A program made the translations under genes and the position numbers. The notes beneath the pieces are model-generated. The model had not been told where the DNA came from, searched no databases, and saw only the letters and a program-made list of their open reading frames with translations. From positions 124,001 to 188,000 of the forward strand of contig NZ_BBYR01000006.1 in NCBI RefSeq assembly GCF_001293525.1: a stretch of 64,000 nucleotides of DNA, in the 5' to 3' direction. Shown here piece after piece: positions 55,097 through 63,887 of this stretch (the first letter of the stretch is position 1; the number at the start of each line of letters is the position of its first letter). The DNA comes from Pseudideonella sakaiensis. GTDB lineage: Bacteria > Pseudomonadota > Gammaproteobacteria > Burkholderiales > Burkholderiaceae_C.

Positions 55097-55491
55097 CGCC
55101 GCCAGAACCGATTTGCATACAACGCGTGCTGCAGTGGAGAGGCCCAAGCTGCGTCGCGCAATTTGCCCGGCAACAGCTCACTGCGATGGAAGAAGAGACG
55201 CTTGAGCAAACATCACTGGATTGGCATGTCGGCGCGCTCCCGGCACTCAGTGGCGCCGGGTGACCCGAGTGCCCCTGGCTAGCATCGGGCGAAGCAGGGC
55301 TCGTGGCCGAGCAGCCCCATCGCGCAGGGAGCGCGATTGACTCTGCACTTGCTACAGGGTTTCAAATCCACATCTTGCCGCCCGAAGTGGCCTCGTTTCA
55401 GTTTCGCATCCAGTTGCCGATAAACTCTCGACATGCGCCGTCTCGGTGAGCGTCCGGCCATCACATATTGACGGGCGGCCTGACCCGCTGC
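55097..55491. other. Intergenic region with no gene that I can support
   Basis: About 395 bases between copZ and the convergent gene at 55492. Short open frames are present on both strands but none has a good start, family motif or neighbour. The sequence may include debris from the element on the right. Confidence 0.4.
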
Positions 55492-55941
55492 CTATCGAGT
55501 CGGCTTGACCGCCCCGACGAAGGCGACGCATTCCACCAGGTTGAGCGCGGCCATCATCAGATACTTCTCTGCCTCGGTGCGCACAGCCATCAGGTCGTGC
55601 TCGTCGAGCCAGCTGTAGACGAAGGCCAGCAGGTAGCGCTCGGCGTGCTCGGTGTGGAACTGCTCGACGAGCTTGGTCGCCAGTTCCTGCGGCAGCCCTT
55701 CGTTGAAGCGCGCACGCGCCGTCAGGCGCTGCAGGCAGCCGTCCTGGATGTCCTCGGTGACCAGCGGCCACTGGTGGCCGCTGAGCTTCATCGCCTGGAA
55801 GGTCACGAACGGGATGTGCAGCGCGACCTCCAACTGCGCCATGTCCACCCCCATCCCCGGCAGCGCCAGGAACGCGGCGAGCGTGTTGGGCTGCTGGGCG
55901 TAGATCTCGTCGGCCAGGCGCACCTTCTGGTCGTGGCTCAT
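55492..55941 (-). CDS. Hypothetical protein next to IS66 remnant
   Basis: 149 residues from ATG 55941 (GTG at 55974 would add 11). It is predicted helical and soluble: SHDQKVRLADEIYAQQPN, LALPGMGVDMAQLEVALHIPFVTFQAMKLS, and EHAERYLLAFVYSWLDEHDLM. Not recognised. It starts about 57 bases after the transposase remnant and may be cargo of that element. No ribosome site stands out. Confidence 0.55.
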   Translation of the reverse strand: MSHDQKVRLADEIYAQQPNTLAAFLALPGMGVDMAQLEVALHIPFVTFQAMKLSGHQWPLVTEDIQDGCLQRLTARARFNEGLPQELATKLVEQFHTEHAERYLLAFVYSWLDEHDLMAVRTEAEKYLMMAALNLVECVAFVGAVKPTR

Positions 55942-55997
55942 GCGGCGCACGGCGACGTCGGCCTCGATCACCACCCACTGCGTGAGCGTCCCAATCG

Positions 55998-56200
55998 TCA
56001 GGCCGGCCGCCAGCGAAGCGGCAGCAGTTCTTCCAGCCGGTGGCTGGGGTGCGTGTGGATGCGCGCCAGAACGTCGCGCAGGTAGACCCGGGATCCAGGC
56101 CGTTGAGCTTGGCCGACTGCACCAGGCTCATTACCACAGCCGCGCGCTGCCCGGCCAGCGCGCTGCCAGCGAACAGCCAGTTCTTGGCGTCACGTTCATC
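55998..56200 (-). mobile_element. IS66-family transposase (TnpC) 3' remnant with a frameshift
   Basis: On the minus strand KNWLFAGSALAGQRAAVVMS then LVQSAKLNGLDP matches the C-terminal end of IS66-type transposases. At about 56090 the frame breaks; with one added base the sequence continues WVYLRDVLARIHTHPSHRLEELLPLRW and a stop at 55998-56000. The rest of the transposase is absent, so it is dead. Confidence 0.75.
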
Positions 56201-56442
56201 TGTGCATTAGGGAATCGCTGATCAAGTCCTCGGCTTTGTAACTGTGTGCGTTGAAGCTAGCGACGCAGGATGCGGGGGATGACGATGAAGCAGATGACGT
56301 TGGCAGCGGCGGCCGATGCGGCGGGACGTCGCTCCACTGGAACCGGCAACATGTCGCGCCAAGCGGGCGTTTGACTTCCACCGGAATGTCCGCCACGAGG
56401 CTCGGCTAGCAGGGTTCCGTCCACGTCCGCTAAACTCCGCCC
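56201..56442. other. Region upstream of czcI with possible IS5-family debris
   Basis: No gene supported. A frame at 56285 begins MKQMTLAAAA, like the start of some IS5-family transposases, about 75 bases after GGGAATCGCTGATCAAG, which could be an IS end; the frame stops soon after. The resemblance is weak. No CusR- or CueR-type box was found in front of czcI. Confidence 0.35.
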
Positions 56443-56802
56443 GTGCGTCGCTTGATCCTTCTGTTTTTGTTGTCCGTCCTGCCTCTCCAGTTTGCCTGGG
56501 GTGCGGCAGCGACGTACTGCGGCCACGAGCAGGCTCCGAGTTCAGGGCACTTCGGGCACCACAGCCATCAGCACCAGGCGAAGGCCGAGTCCGATTCAGG
56601 GTCCGCTGCCAAGAAGGCCTCGGTGCTTGCAGACGACCTTGACTGTGCGTTTTGTCACCTGGGTTGCGTGCAACCCTGTGCCAGTCAGACCGCTTCGGTT
56701 GCTGCGATCCGGTCCTCTGTCCTGGCGCTGCCCACGCTTCTTCTTCCGGATTCCGGTCGCCCTGGCCGGATCGAACGCCCCAAATGGCTCCTCGCCGCCT
56801 GA
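56443..56802 (+). CDS. czcI: CzcI-like small periplasmic protein
   Basis: 119 residues from a GTG start. It has a signal peptide (LILLFLLSVLPLQFAWGAA), YCGHEQ, a His-rich linker (HFGHHSHQHQ), DDLDCAFCHLGCVQPC and a proline-containing tail. This matches CzcI, the small protein upstream of czcCBA in Cupriavidus that is thought to tune the efflux operon. It precedes czcC by 99 bases that can fold into a stem-loop. Confidence 0.85.
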   Translation: MRRLILLFLLSVLPLQFAWGAAATYCGHEQAPSSGHFGHHSHQHQAKAESDSGSAAKKASVLADDLDCAFCHLGCVQPCASQTASVAAIRSSVLALPTLLLPDSGRPGRIERPKWLLAA

Positions 56803-56863
56803 TTCGGCGAGGGACTGTCACATCCATTGAGTTTGCCCCCTAGCGACTGACGCCTCGCCGAAT
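56802..56863 (+). other. Long-range inverted repeat between czcI and czcC
   Basis: ATTCGGCGAGG (56802-56812) and CCTCGCCGAAT (56853-56863) form a perfect 11-bp stem with a 40-base loop. It starts inside the czcI stop codon. It could be an attenuator, terminator or processing site that changes the ratio of czcI to czcCBA. Confidence 0.5.
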
Positions 56864-56901
56864 TCTTCCGCTTTGTTGTTCATAGCAACCTGGAGAATTC
56901 G

Positions 56902-58218
56902 ATGCGAACGAAGTCGCTGGCCCTTGCCGGTGCCCTGCTCTGCCTGTCCAACATCGGGCAGGCGCAAGTCCCGGCGCAAAAGCCTGGCGTCCTCCCCCCG
57001 GAAACCGCACCGATTCAGGCGCAGCCGCGTCTGAGCCTCGCGGAGGCCCTTGCGCTGGCCGAGTCGGCAAGCCCCACCCTGCGCTTGAAGATGGCCGAAC
57101 TGTCGGCGGCCGAAGGGCAGCGCGCCGACGCAGGCGCATGGCTCTACAACAACCCGCAGCTGTCCGTCGACCAGACGCGACGGTCCGTGCCTTCGACCAC
57201 CGGGTCGGAACGCCGCAGCGAGTGGGGTGCGGGTCTGTCCCAGACCTTCGAGGTGGGCGGACAGCCGTCCTACCGTCGCGAAGCCACCAGTGCTGCGCTG
57301 ACCGCCCTGCGGCTGGAGATCGCCGACGTCCGCCGCCACGTCCGCGCGGAGGTGGCCGAGCGACACACGCGCGTGCTCGCGCTGCAGCAGCGGGCCGACA
57401 CGGAGACGCAGGCACTGAAGCTGTTCGATGACACGGCCGTGGCGGTGCAGCGAAGACGGCAGGCGGGCGAGGACACGCGGCTCGACGCCAACGTCGCTCG
57501 CGTCGAAGCCGAGCGCGCGCGCAATCAGCTGGCCCAGATTCAAGAGCAACTGCTCGAAGCACGCGCCGAGTTGGCCAAGCAATTGCAACTGCCGCCCGGG
57601 AGCCTGCCGATGGCGACAGGTGAACTCTCGGCGCAGCGCGCCGGTTACTCCCTCGACGCCCTGCTTGCAAGCGCCGACAACCAGCCACGCGCCGGCGCTC
57701 TGGCCGCGCGCGAGACCAGTGCCGCCGCGCGGCTGAAGCTCGAACGGGCCAGCACCTACCCGGACGTGACCGTAGGGCTGAACGTCGGTCGCGAGGGGCC
57801 CGGGGCGGCGCGCGAACGCTTGACGACCTTGACCCTGTCCGTTCCCTTGCCGCTGTTCAAGCGCAATTCCGCAGGCATCGGCGCAGCCCAGACCGAGCTC
57901 ACGCAGGTCCAGATCGAGCGGCAGGCGGCGCAGCGCGATGCCCGCGCAAGCGTCAGTTCGCTGTGGGCGCGGCTGGCAAGCCTCGAGGATCGGATTCGCC
58001 GGCTGCAAGAGTCCGTGCTTCCTGCCCTGGCGGACAACCAGCAACTCTCCATCAAGTCGCAACAAGCGGGACAGATCGGCCTGCTCGAACTGATCGTCGT
58101 CAGCCGGCAATCCCTGGATGCCAGGCGCGACCTGATCGACGCGCTCGCCGACTACCAGAGCACCCGCATTGCCCTCGAACTCGCGGCCGGCTGGCCGCAA
58201 GAAGGAACCCAACCATGA
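56902..58218 (+). CDS. czcC: CzcC-type outer-membrane factor of heavy-metal RND efflux
   Basis: 438 residues. Signal peptide (LALAGALLCLSNIGQA), TolC-family coiled coils (LSLAEALALAESASPTLRLK; LSVPLPLFKRNSAGIGAA). It is the outer-membrane duct of the tripartite efflux pump. CCTGGAG precedes the ATG. Its stop overlaps the czcB start (ATGA). Confidence 0.92.
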   Translation: MRTKSLALAGALLCLSNIGQAQVPAQKPGVLPPETAPIQAQPRLSLAEALALAESASPTLRLKMAELSAAEGQRADAGAWLYNNPQLSVDQTRRSVPSTTGSERRSEWGAGLSQTFEVGGQPSYRREATSAALTALRLEIADVRRHVRAEVAERHTRVLALQQRADTETQALKLFDDTAVAVQRRRQAGEDTRLDANVARVEAERARNQLAQIQEQLLEARAELAKQLQLPPGSLPMATGELSAQRAGYSLDALLASADNQPRAGALAARETSAAARLKLERASTYPDVTVGLNVGREGPGAARERLTTLTLSVPLPLFKRNSAGIGAAQTELTQVQIERQAAQRDARASVSSLWARLASLEDRIRRLQESVLPALADNQQLSIKSQQAGQIGLLELIVVSRQSLDARRDLIDALADYQSTRIALELAAGWPQEGTQP

Positions 58219-59417
58219 AGAACTCGAAACCGCACGGCTCATCCGCGTCGCTGGTGCTGACGACGCTGGCCCTCGCTCTGGCAGGCGCCCTGACCGCCTG
58301 TGGCGGCGGCGAGAAATCCGCCGAGGCCAAGTCCGCCGAGAAGGCCGCTTCCGCTCCCGAGGGAGGGCACAAGGAGGAAGGCGGGCTGAAGCTGTCGGCC
58401 GAAGAAGCGCAGCGTGCCGGCATCAAGCTCGAGAAGCTCGCTGAGCAGGGTTTCGCCGACTCGGTGACCGTCACCGCGACGATCCGTCCGAACCAGGATC
58501 GCGTAGCCCGCGTGGCGCCGCGCGTCGAAGGGCGCATCGTGCAGGTCACCGCGAAGCTGGGTGACAGCGTCAAGGCCGGTCAGGTGCTGGCCGTCCTCGA
58601 CAGCCTGGCCCTTGGCGAAGCACAGTCTGCCCTGGAGCGGGCGCGATCGGCACAGCGCGTCGCGCAGGCCGACTACGCCCGTGCGGAGTCGCTGGCCAAG
58701 GACGAGATCATCCCGCAACGCGAACTCCTGCGCGCCAAGTCATCGCTGGAGACGGCAAACGCCGACCTCCACGCAGCGGAGGACAAGTTGCGCCTGTTGG
58801 GAGGCACCGCGTCGCACACGGAGCGTGCCGCATCGACGTTCGCGCTCACCGCGCCCCTGGCCGGAACAGTGGTCCAGAAGAAGGCCACGATCGGCGAACT
58901 GGGTTCTCCTGCGGAACCGCTGTTCTCCGTGGCCGACCTCTCGACGGTCTGGATCGAGGCCGATCTGACCGAGGACAAGCTCGCGCGCGTGAAGGTCGGC
59001 GCCGCGGCAACGGTCACCGTCAATGCCTACCCGAACGAGCGCTTCTCCGGTCGCGTGACCTACGTCGCCAGCATGCTCGACAAGGACAGCCGCACGACGC
59101 CCGCACGCATCGAGGTCCCCAACAAGGACGGCCGGCTGAAGCCGGAGATGTTCGCCAGCGCCACGATCGAGACCGGTGCGGCGCGTGCGCCGGCGCTGTC
59201 GGTGCCCAGCGCGGCGATTCTGCTGCTGCAAGGGCAGCCCACGGTGTTCGTGGCCGAAGGCGGCGGCTTCGAGCCGAGGGCCATCGAACCCGGGGACAAG
59301 GTCGGCGGACGCACGGTGGTCAAGGCCGGAGTCAAGGCCGGTGAGCAGGTGGTTGCCGAAGGGGCGTACGCCCTGAAGGCGCGGCTGCTGAAGTCGCAAA
59401 TCGGCGAAGGCCACTGA
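58215..59417 (+). CDS. czcB: CzcB-type membrane fusion protein
   Basis: 400 residues. A lipobox-like LAGALTAC anchors it to the inner membrane. A Glu/Lys/His-rich linker, then barrel-sandwich (VQVTAKLGDSVKAGQVLAVLDSLALGEAQ, FALTAPLAGTVVQKKATIGE), coiled-coil hairpin and beta-barrel (VSVPS type) follow. It joins CzcA and CzcC across the periplasm. It starts at the ATG overlapping the czcC stop. Confidence 0.92.
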   Translation: MKNSKPHGSSASLVLTTLALALAGALTACGGGEKSAEAKSAEKAASAPEGGHKEEGGLKLSAEEAQRAGIKLEKLAEQGFADSVTVTATIRPNQDRVARVAPRVEGRIVQVTAKLGDSVKAGQVLAVLDSLALGEAQSALERARSAQRVAQADYARAESLAKDEIIPQRELLRAKSSLETANADLHAAEDKLRLLGGTASHTERAASTFALTAPLAGTVVQKKATIGELGSPAEPLFSVADLSTVWIEADLTEDKLARVKVGAAATVTVNAYPNERFSGRVTYVASMLDKDSRTTPARIEVPNKDGRLKPEMFASATIETGAARAPALSVPSAAILLLQGQPTVFVAEGGGFEPRAIEPGDKVGGRTVVKAGVKAGEQVVAEGAYALKARLLKSQIGEGH

Positions 59418-59432
59418 GAAAGATCACCCATC

Positions 59433-62400
59433 ATGCTCAACGCCATTGTCGATGCCTCGCTTCGATACAAGGTCCTGGTCATCGTCGCCTTCCTGATCGT
59501 CATCGGTCTCGGGGTGCAGGCGTTTCGTCAGGTCCCGGTCGATGCCTTCCCGGACGTCACGCCCATCCAGGTCAACGTCTACACCGAGTCACCCGGCCTT
59601 GCAGCCGAAGACGTCGAGAAACTGCTCACGGCCCCGATCGAAGGCGCCCTCGCCGGCCTGCCCGGCGTTCAGGAGGTGCGGTCCGTTTCGCTCTTCGGCC
59701 TGTCCTATGTCGGCGTCTACTTCGATGACGACGTCGACATCTACTTCGCGCGCCGCCTCGTCGGCGAGAAACTGCAGGACGTGAAGGGCCGATTGCCCCA
59801 GGGCTACGGCGAACCCGTTCTCGGCCCGAACAGCTCCGGGCTGGGCCAGGTCTTCTGGTACACGGTCGAGTCGGCGGACAAGAACCTGTCCAGCATGGAC
59901 CTGCGGACACTGCACGACTGGACTGTCAGGCTGATCCTGCGCACGGCGCCCGGTGTGGACGACATCATTACCTGGGGTGGCGACGAGAAGCAGTTCCAGG
60001 TGCAGATCGATCCGAACGCACTCGTCAAGTACAAGCTGTCGTTCAAGCAGGTGATGGAAGCGCTGACGGCCAACAACAAGCAGGTCGGCGGGCAGTCCAT
60101 CAATCTGGGCCGCGAGCAGTACCTGGTGCGCGGCCTGGGCCTGGTGAGCAATGTGACGGACATCGGCGGCATCGTGGTCGCCGAACGCGGCGGTGCGCCG
60201 ATCCGCGTGCGCGACGTGGCCAAGGTCGTCGAGGCGCCGGCACCGCGCTTCGGTGCCGTCACCCGCGACGGCAAGGAAGCCGTGCTGGGCATGGCGCTGT
60301 CGCGCGTCAACGAGAACGCCAAGACCGTGGTCGACGCCGTTAAGGCCAAGCTCGCCATCGCGCAGGCCGCGCTGCCCAAGGGCGTGACGCTCAAGCCGAT
60401 CTACGACCGGACCGAGATTGTCGAGAAGGCACTGAAGACCGCAGAGAGCTCCCTGGTCGAGGGCGCGATCCTGGTGGCGGTGATCCTGTTCCTCTTCCTG
60501 GGGGAGTTCCGGTCCGCCATCGTCGTGATCGTCACGCTGCCCCTGTCGATGCTGATCGCCTTCATCCTGATGCAGCGCTTCGGGCTGTCGGCCAACCTCA
60601 TGTCGCTCGCCGGGCTGGCGATCGGCACCGGGATGATGGTGGACGGCGCCGTGGTCATGGTCGAGAACGCGTTCCGGCTGCTCTCGCATGCGCGCGAGTC
60701 CGGCAAGCCGATCAACAAGACGCACGTGATGCTGGAAGCCGCGCGCGAGGTGGTCAACCCGATCGCATTTGCGATCCTGATCATCATCGTCGTGTTCCTG
60801 CCGCTCTTCTCCCTGACCGGCCTCGAGGGCAAGCTGTTCAAGCCGATGGCCCTGACCATCACGTTCGCGATGGCCGGCTCGCTGGTCCTGTCGCTGACGC
60901 TCGTGCCGGTGCTGGCCGCATTGATCCTCAAGCCCAAGGAAGAGAAGGACACTTTTCTCGTTCGCTGGGCCAAGAAGGCCTATGTACCGCTGCTGGACTG
61001 GGCGCTGGAGCGCAAAAAGCGCGTGATCGGCACGGCACTCGTGCTGCTCGTCGGCACGCTGGCCCTGTTCCCCTTGCTCGGCAAGGAGTTCATGCCGCAG
61101 CTTCAGGAGGGGGCCATCATGTTCCGCGTCACTGGCATCCCGTCGACCTCGCTGGACGAATCGCTGCAGGTGTCCCAGGCGGTCGACACCACCCTGCGCA
61201 CGAAGTACCCGCAGGTTCGCTCCGTGCTCGCCACGATCGGCCGCGCCGAGAAGGGCGAGACCGCGGACGTGAACTACATGGAAGTGCTGGTGGACATGAA
61301 GCCGCAGGCCGAGTGGCCGGAGAAGACGACCTACTCGGCGCTGGCATCGCAGATGCAGGAGGACCTGGAGAAGGTCGTCCCGACTTCCGTCTTCGGTGCC
61401 ACGCAGCCGATCCAGATGCGGGTGGAAGAGCTCATCTCGGGGGTGCGCGCCACGCTGGCGCTGAAGTTGTACGGCGAGGATCTGGAGACCCTGGACCGCC
61501 TGACGGCGCAAGCCAAGAGCGTGCTGGAGAAGGTGCCAGGCGTCACCGACCTGTCAGCCGAGGCCAACAAGGGCAAGCCTCAGCTCGTCATCAAGGTCAA
61601 CCGCGAAGCGGCCTCGCGCTACGGCATCAATGCCGACGAGATCCTGGAGGTCGTGCAGGCCGGCATTGGCGGCAGCGCCGTGTCCACGCTCATCGATGGC
61701 ACCAAGCGCTTCGACATCGCCGTACGCCTGGCCGACGGCTTCCGGGCCGATCCGGAGGCCATCGGCTCCATCCCGATCCGCACCGCCGAGGGAGCGCTCG
61801 TACCCTTCTCGCAGGTGGCCACGCTGGAGCTCGACGAAGGGTATTCGTTCGTGCGTCGCGAGGCCCTGCAGCGTTATGCCGTGCTGCAGATGGACGTCAA
61901 GGGCCGCGATGTCGACAGCTTCGTGAAGGAGGCTGACGCGAAGCTCAAGGAAGCGGTGCAGATGCCGGCGGGCTACTGGGTCGAGTGGGGCGGCGCCTTC
62001 GAGAACCAGCAGCGCGCGCTGGCCCGTCTGGCCCTGATCGTTCCGCTGACGATCGGGCTGATCTTCCTCTTGCTGTACACCGCGTTCAATTCGCTGCGGC
62101 ACGCGACGATCATCATCGCCAACGTGCCCTTCGCGATCATCGGCGGCATCATCGGCCTGTTCGTCACAGGACAGTACGTCTCGGTCCCGTCGGCAATCGG
62201 ATTCATCGCGGTCTTCGGGGTCGCGATGCTGAACGGCATCGTGCTGGTCTCGTTCCTCAACGATCAGCGACGACACGGGCTGTCGGTGAGAGAGGCGGTC
62301 CGGCAAGGGGCTGCGCTCCGGCTGCGGCCCGTGCTGATGACGGCGTCGGTGGCCATCCTCGGCTTGATCCCCATGCTGCTGTCCACCGGCGTCGGCGCCG

Positions 62401-62561
62401 AGACCCAGCGGCCGTTGGCGACCGTCGTCGTCGGAGGCCTGATCACCTCGACGGCGCTGACGCTGCTGCTGCTTCCCTTGATCTACGAGTGGGCTGAACT
62501 GCGTGCCGAGCGCCGCCGACAGCCCCAGCCGGTTCCCGCCATCGAAGGAGCGACACCATGA
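59433..62561 (+). CDS. czcA: Heavy-metal RND efflux pump (CzcA family)
   Basis: 1042 residues. Inner-membrane proton-driven pump of the HME-RND group, two repeats of six helices with large periplasmic loops. The N-terminal motif VDAFPDVTPIQVNVYTESPG is typical. The key helix-4 motif is AIGTGMMVDGAVVMVEN, where CzcA has DFGxxxDGAVVxVEN. This places it outside the classical Co/Zn/Cd group; nickel or another divalent ion is possible. CusA's MVDAA is not present. It is followed by an overlapping PII-like gene. Confidence 0.92.
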   Translation: MLNAIVDASLRYKVLVIVAFLIVIGLGVQAFRQVPVDAFPDVTPIQVNVYTESPGLAAEDVEKLLTAPIEGALAGLPGVQEVRSVSLFGLSYVGVYFDDDVDIYFARRLVGEKLQDVKGRLPQGYGEPVLGPNSSGLGQVFWYTVESADKNLSSMDLRTLHDWTVRLILRTAPGVDDIITWGGDEKQFQVQIDPNALVKYKLSFKQVMEALTANNKQVGGQSINLGREQYLVRGLGLVSNVTDIGGIVVAERGGAPIRVRDVAKVVEAPAPRFGAVTRDGKEAVLGMALSRVNENAKTVVDAVKAKLAIAQAALPKGVTLKPIYDRTEIVEKALKTAESSLVEGAILVAVILFLFLGEFRSAIVVIVTLPLSMLIAFILMQRFGLSANLMSLAGLAIGTGMMVDGAVVMVENAFRLLSHARESGKPINKTHVMLEAAREVVNPIAFAILIIIVVFLPLFSLTGLEGKLFKPMALTITFAMAGSLVLSLTLVPVLAALILKPKEEKDTFLVRWAKKAYVPLLDWALERKKRVIGTALVLLVGTLALFPLLGKEFMPQLQEGAIMFRVTGIPSTSLDESLQVSQAVDTTLRTKYPQVRSVLATIGRAEKGETADVNYMEVLVDMKPQAEWPEKTTYSALASQMQEDLEKVVPTSVFGATQPIQMRVEELISGVRATLALKLYGEDLETLDRLTAQAKSVLEKVPGVTDLSAEANKGKPQLVIKVNREAASRYGINADEILEVVQAGIGGSAVSTLIDGTKRFDIAVRLADGFRADPEAIGSIPIRTAEGALVPFSQVATLELDEGYSFVRREALQRYAVLQMDVKGRDVDSFVKEADAKLKEAVQMPAGYWVEWGGAFENQQRALARLALIVPLTIGLIFLLLYTAFNSLRHATIIIANVPFAIIGGIIGLFVTGQYVSVPSAIGFIAVFGVAMLNGIVLVSFLNDQRRHGLSVREAVRQGAALRLRPVLMTASVAILGLIPMLLSTGVGAETQRPLATVVVGGLITSTALTLLLLPLIYEWAELRAERRRQPQPVPAIEGATP

Positions 62562-62893
62562 AGGAAATCAAGGCCTACGTCCACGCCAGCCGCATCGCCG
62601 ACGTCATCGCCGGGCTGAAGGGCTCGACGGTCTGGGGCGATCCGAATCACGACGAACACAACCTGGCGGTCTACGTGGTGAAGGGGTCACTCGTGCCCCT
62701 GGACGATGCCGAGCGTCACTACTCGCTGGAACTCGGTGAAGAGATCATCAACGAGTACAAGGTCGAGCTGCATTGCCACGACGAAGATGTCCCCGCGCTG
62801 GTGGACGTCATCCGGCGCACGGCGAGGACCGGGTCGGCCGTGGCCGGCTGGATTTACGTGATGGACATTGCTTCGGCCGAGCCGATCCGATGA
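62558..62893 (+). CDS. PII-like protein associated with metal efflux (PII-NG type)
   Basis: 111 residues. The C-terminal part VDVIRRTARTGSAVAGWIYVMDI follows the GlnB/PII pattern (IRRTARTG, KIFV). The N-terminal MKEIKAYVHASRIADVIAGL also fits. The T-loop region carries His (DPNHDEHN, VELHCHDED), so metal binding is plausible. PII-NG proteins are known to neighbour heavy-metal efflux genes and lack the nitrogen role. It overlaps the czcA stop (ATGA). Confidence 0.82.
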   Translation: MKEIKAYVHASRIADVIAGLKGSTVWGDPNHDEHNLAVYVVKGSLVPLDDAERHYSLELGEEIINEYKVELHCHDEDVPALVDVIRRTARTGSAVAGWIYVMDIASAEPIR

Positions 62894-62939
62894 CTCGACA
62901 GCAAGTCTGTCCGGCTCGGCCGCGCGAGAGGGTTGGGCG

Positions 62940-63887
62940 ATGAGCGCGGGGCACGACCACGCCTTGCCGGCGACGACCAAGGAGCGCTCGCTGCGCTGGG
63001 CATTGGTGCTGACCTCGGCCTTCCTCATCGCCGAGGTCGTGGGGGGCGTCGTCCTGAACAGCCTTGCGCTGCTGTCCGATGCCGCGCACATGTTCACCGA
63101 TGTGGCTGCGCTCGCGATCGCGTTGGCGGCCATCAGGATTGCCCGCCGGCCTGCGGATCAGCGTCGGACCTTTGGCTATCACCGCTTCGAGATCCTGGCA
63201 GCGGCCTTCAATGCGCTGCTGTTGTTCGGCGTCGCCGGCTACATACTCTTCGAAGCGTGGCAGCGCTGGCGCCAGCCCGAGGAGGTGCAGACGACCGGGG
63301 TGCTGGTGGTGGCAGCGCTCGGGCTGGTGGTGAATCTCGCGAGCATGTGGATGCTGCGTTCGGGCAAGGACGCCAGCCTGAACGTGAAGGGTGCCTATCT
63401 CGAGGTGTGGAGCGACATGCTGGGATCGATCGGCGTCATTGCTGGCGCGATCGTGATTCGCATCACCGGGTGGAACTGGGTCGATTCGGTGATCGCAGTG
63501 GCCATCGGACTGTGGGTGCTGCCGCGGACCTGGGTGCTCTTGAAGGACACCCTGAACATCCTGCTGGAAGGGGTTCCCGAAGGCATCGACATGGCGGCGG
63601 TCAGGCAGTCCCTGCTGGGCCTGCCGGGTGTGCTGGGCGTGCACGATCTTCACGTGTGGGCCGTCACCAGCGGCCGGCCCAGCCTCACGGTTCACCTGGT
63701 GCATGCCCGCGAGGTGACAGTGCCGGCAGATCTTCTCGAGCGGGCACGCGCAGTCCTCGCGGCGGAACATCACATCACCCACACGACGGTTCAGCTCGAG
63801 ACGCAGCCCTGCGCACAAGCCGGCGTGGCCGTTGGTCCCGGGGGCAGTGGCGACGAACCCGCATCGCGTGAGGATGCCCATGCCTAG
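62940..63887 (+). CDS. CDF-family cation exporter (CzcD-like)
   Basis: 315 residues with six helices and a C-terminal cytosolic domain. Helix 2 has the metal site SDAAHMFTD. Helix 5 has YLEVWSDMLGS, where many Zn exporters have HVLGD, so Glu replaces the His of the HxxxD pair. The C-terminal GVLGVHDLHVWAVTSGRP block is typical of CDF. It moves Zn2+, Cd2+, Co2+ or similar out of the cytosol by proton exchange. Start is the ATG at 62940. Confidence 0.9.
   Translation: MSAGHDHALPATTKERSLRWALVLTSAFLIAEVVGGVVLNSLALLSDAAHMFTDVAALAIALAAIRIARRPADQRRTFGYHRFEILAAAFNALLLFGVAGYILFEAWQRWRQPEEVQTTGVLVVAALGLVVNLASMWMLRSGKDASLNVKGAYLEVWSDMLGSIGVIAGAIVIRITGWNWVDSVIAVAIGLWVLPRTWVLLKDTLNILLEGVPEGIDMAAVRQSLLGLPGVLGVHDLHVWAVTSGRPSLTVHLVHAREVTVPADLLERARAVLAAEHHITHTTVQLETQPCAQAGVAVGPGGSGDEPASREDAHA

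Noticed and set aside
55279-55464. Minus-strand 61-residue Cys-containing frame after copZ
   Set aside because: No ribosome site, no family pattern and position in apparent debris; not supportable as a gene.
56222-56827. 201-residue minus-strand frame covering czcI
   Set aside because: It is antisense to czcI, whose signal peptide, Cys/His motifs and position before czcC are convincing.
59589-61511. 640-residue minus-strand frame inside czcA
   Set aside because: Composition typical of antisense shadow (QHRQDRR repeats); czcA is certain.
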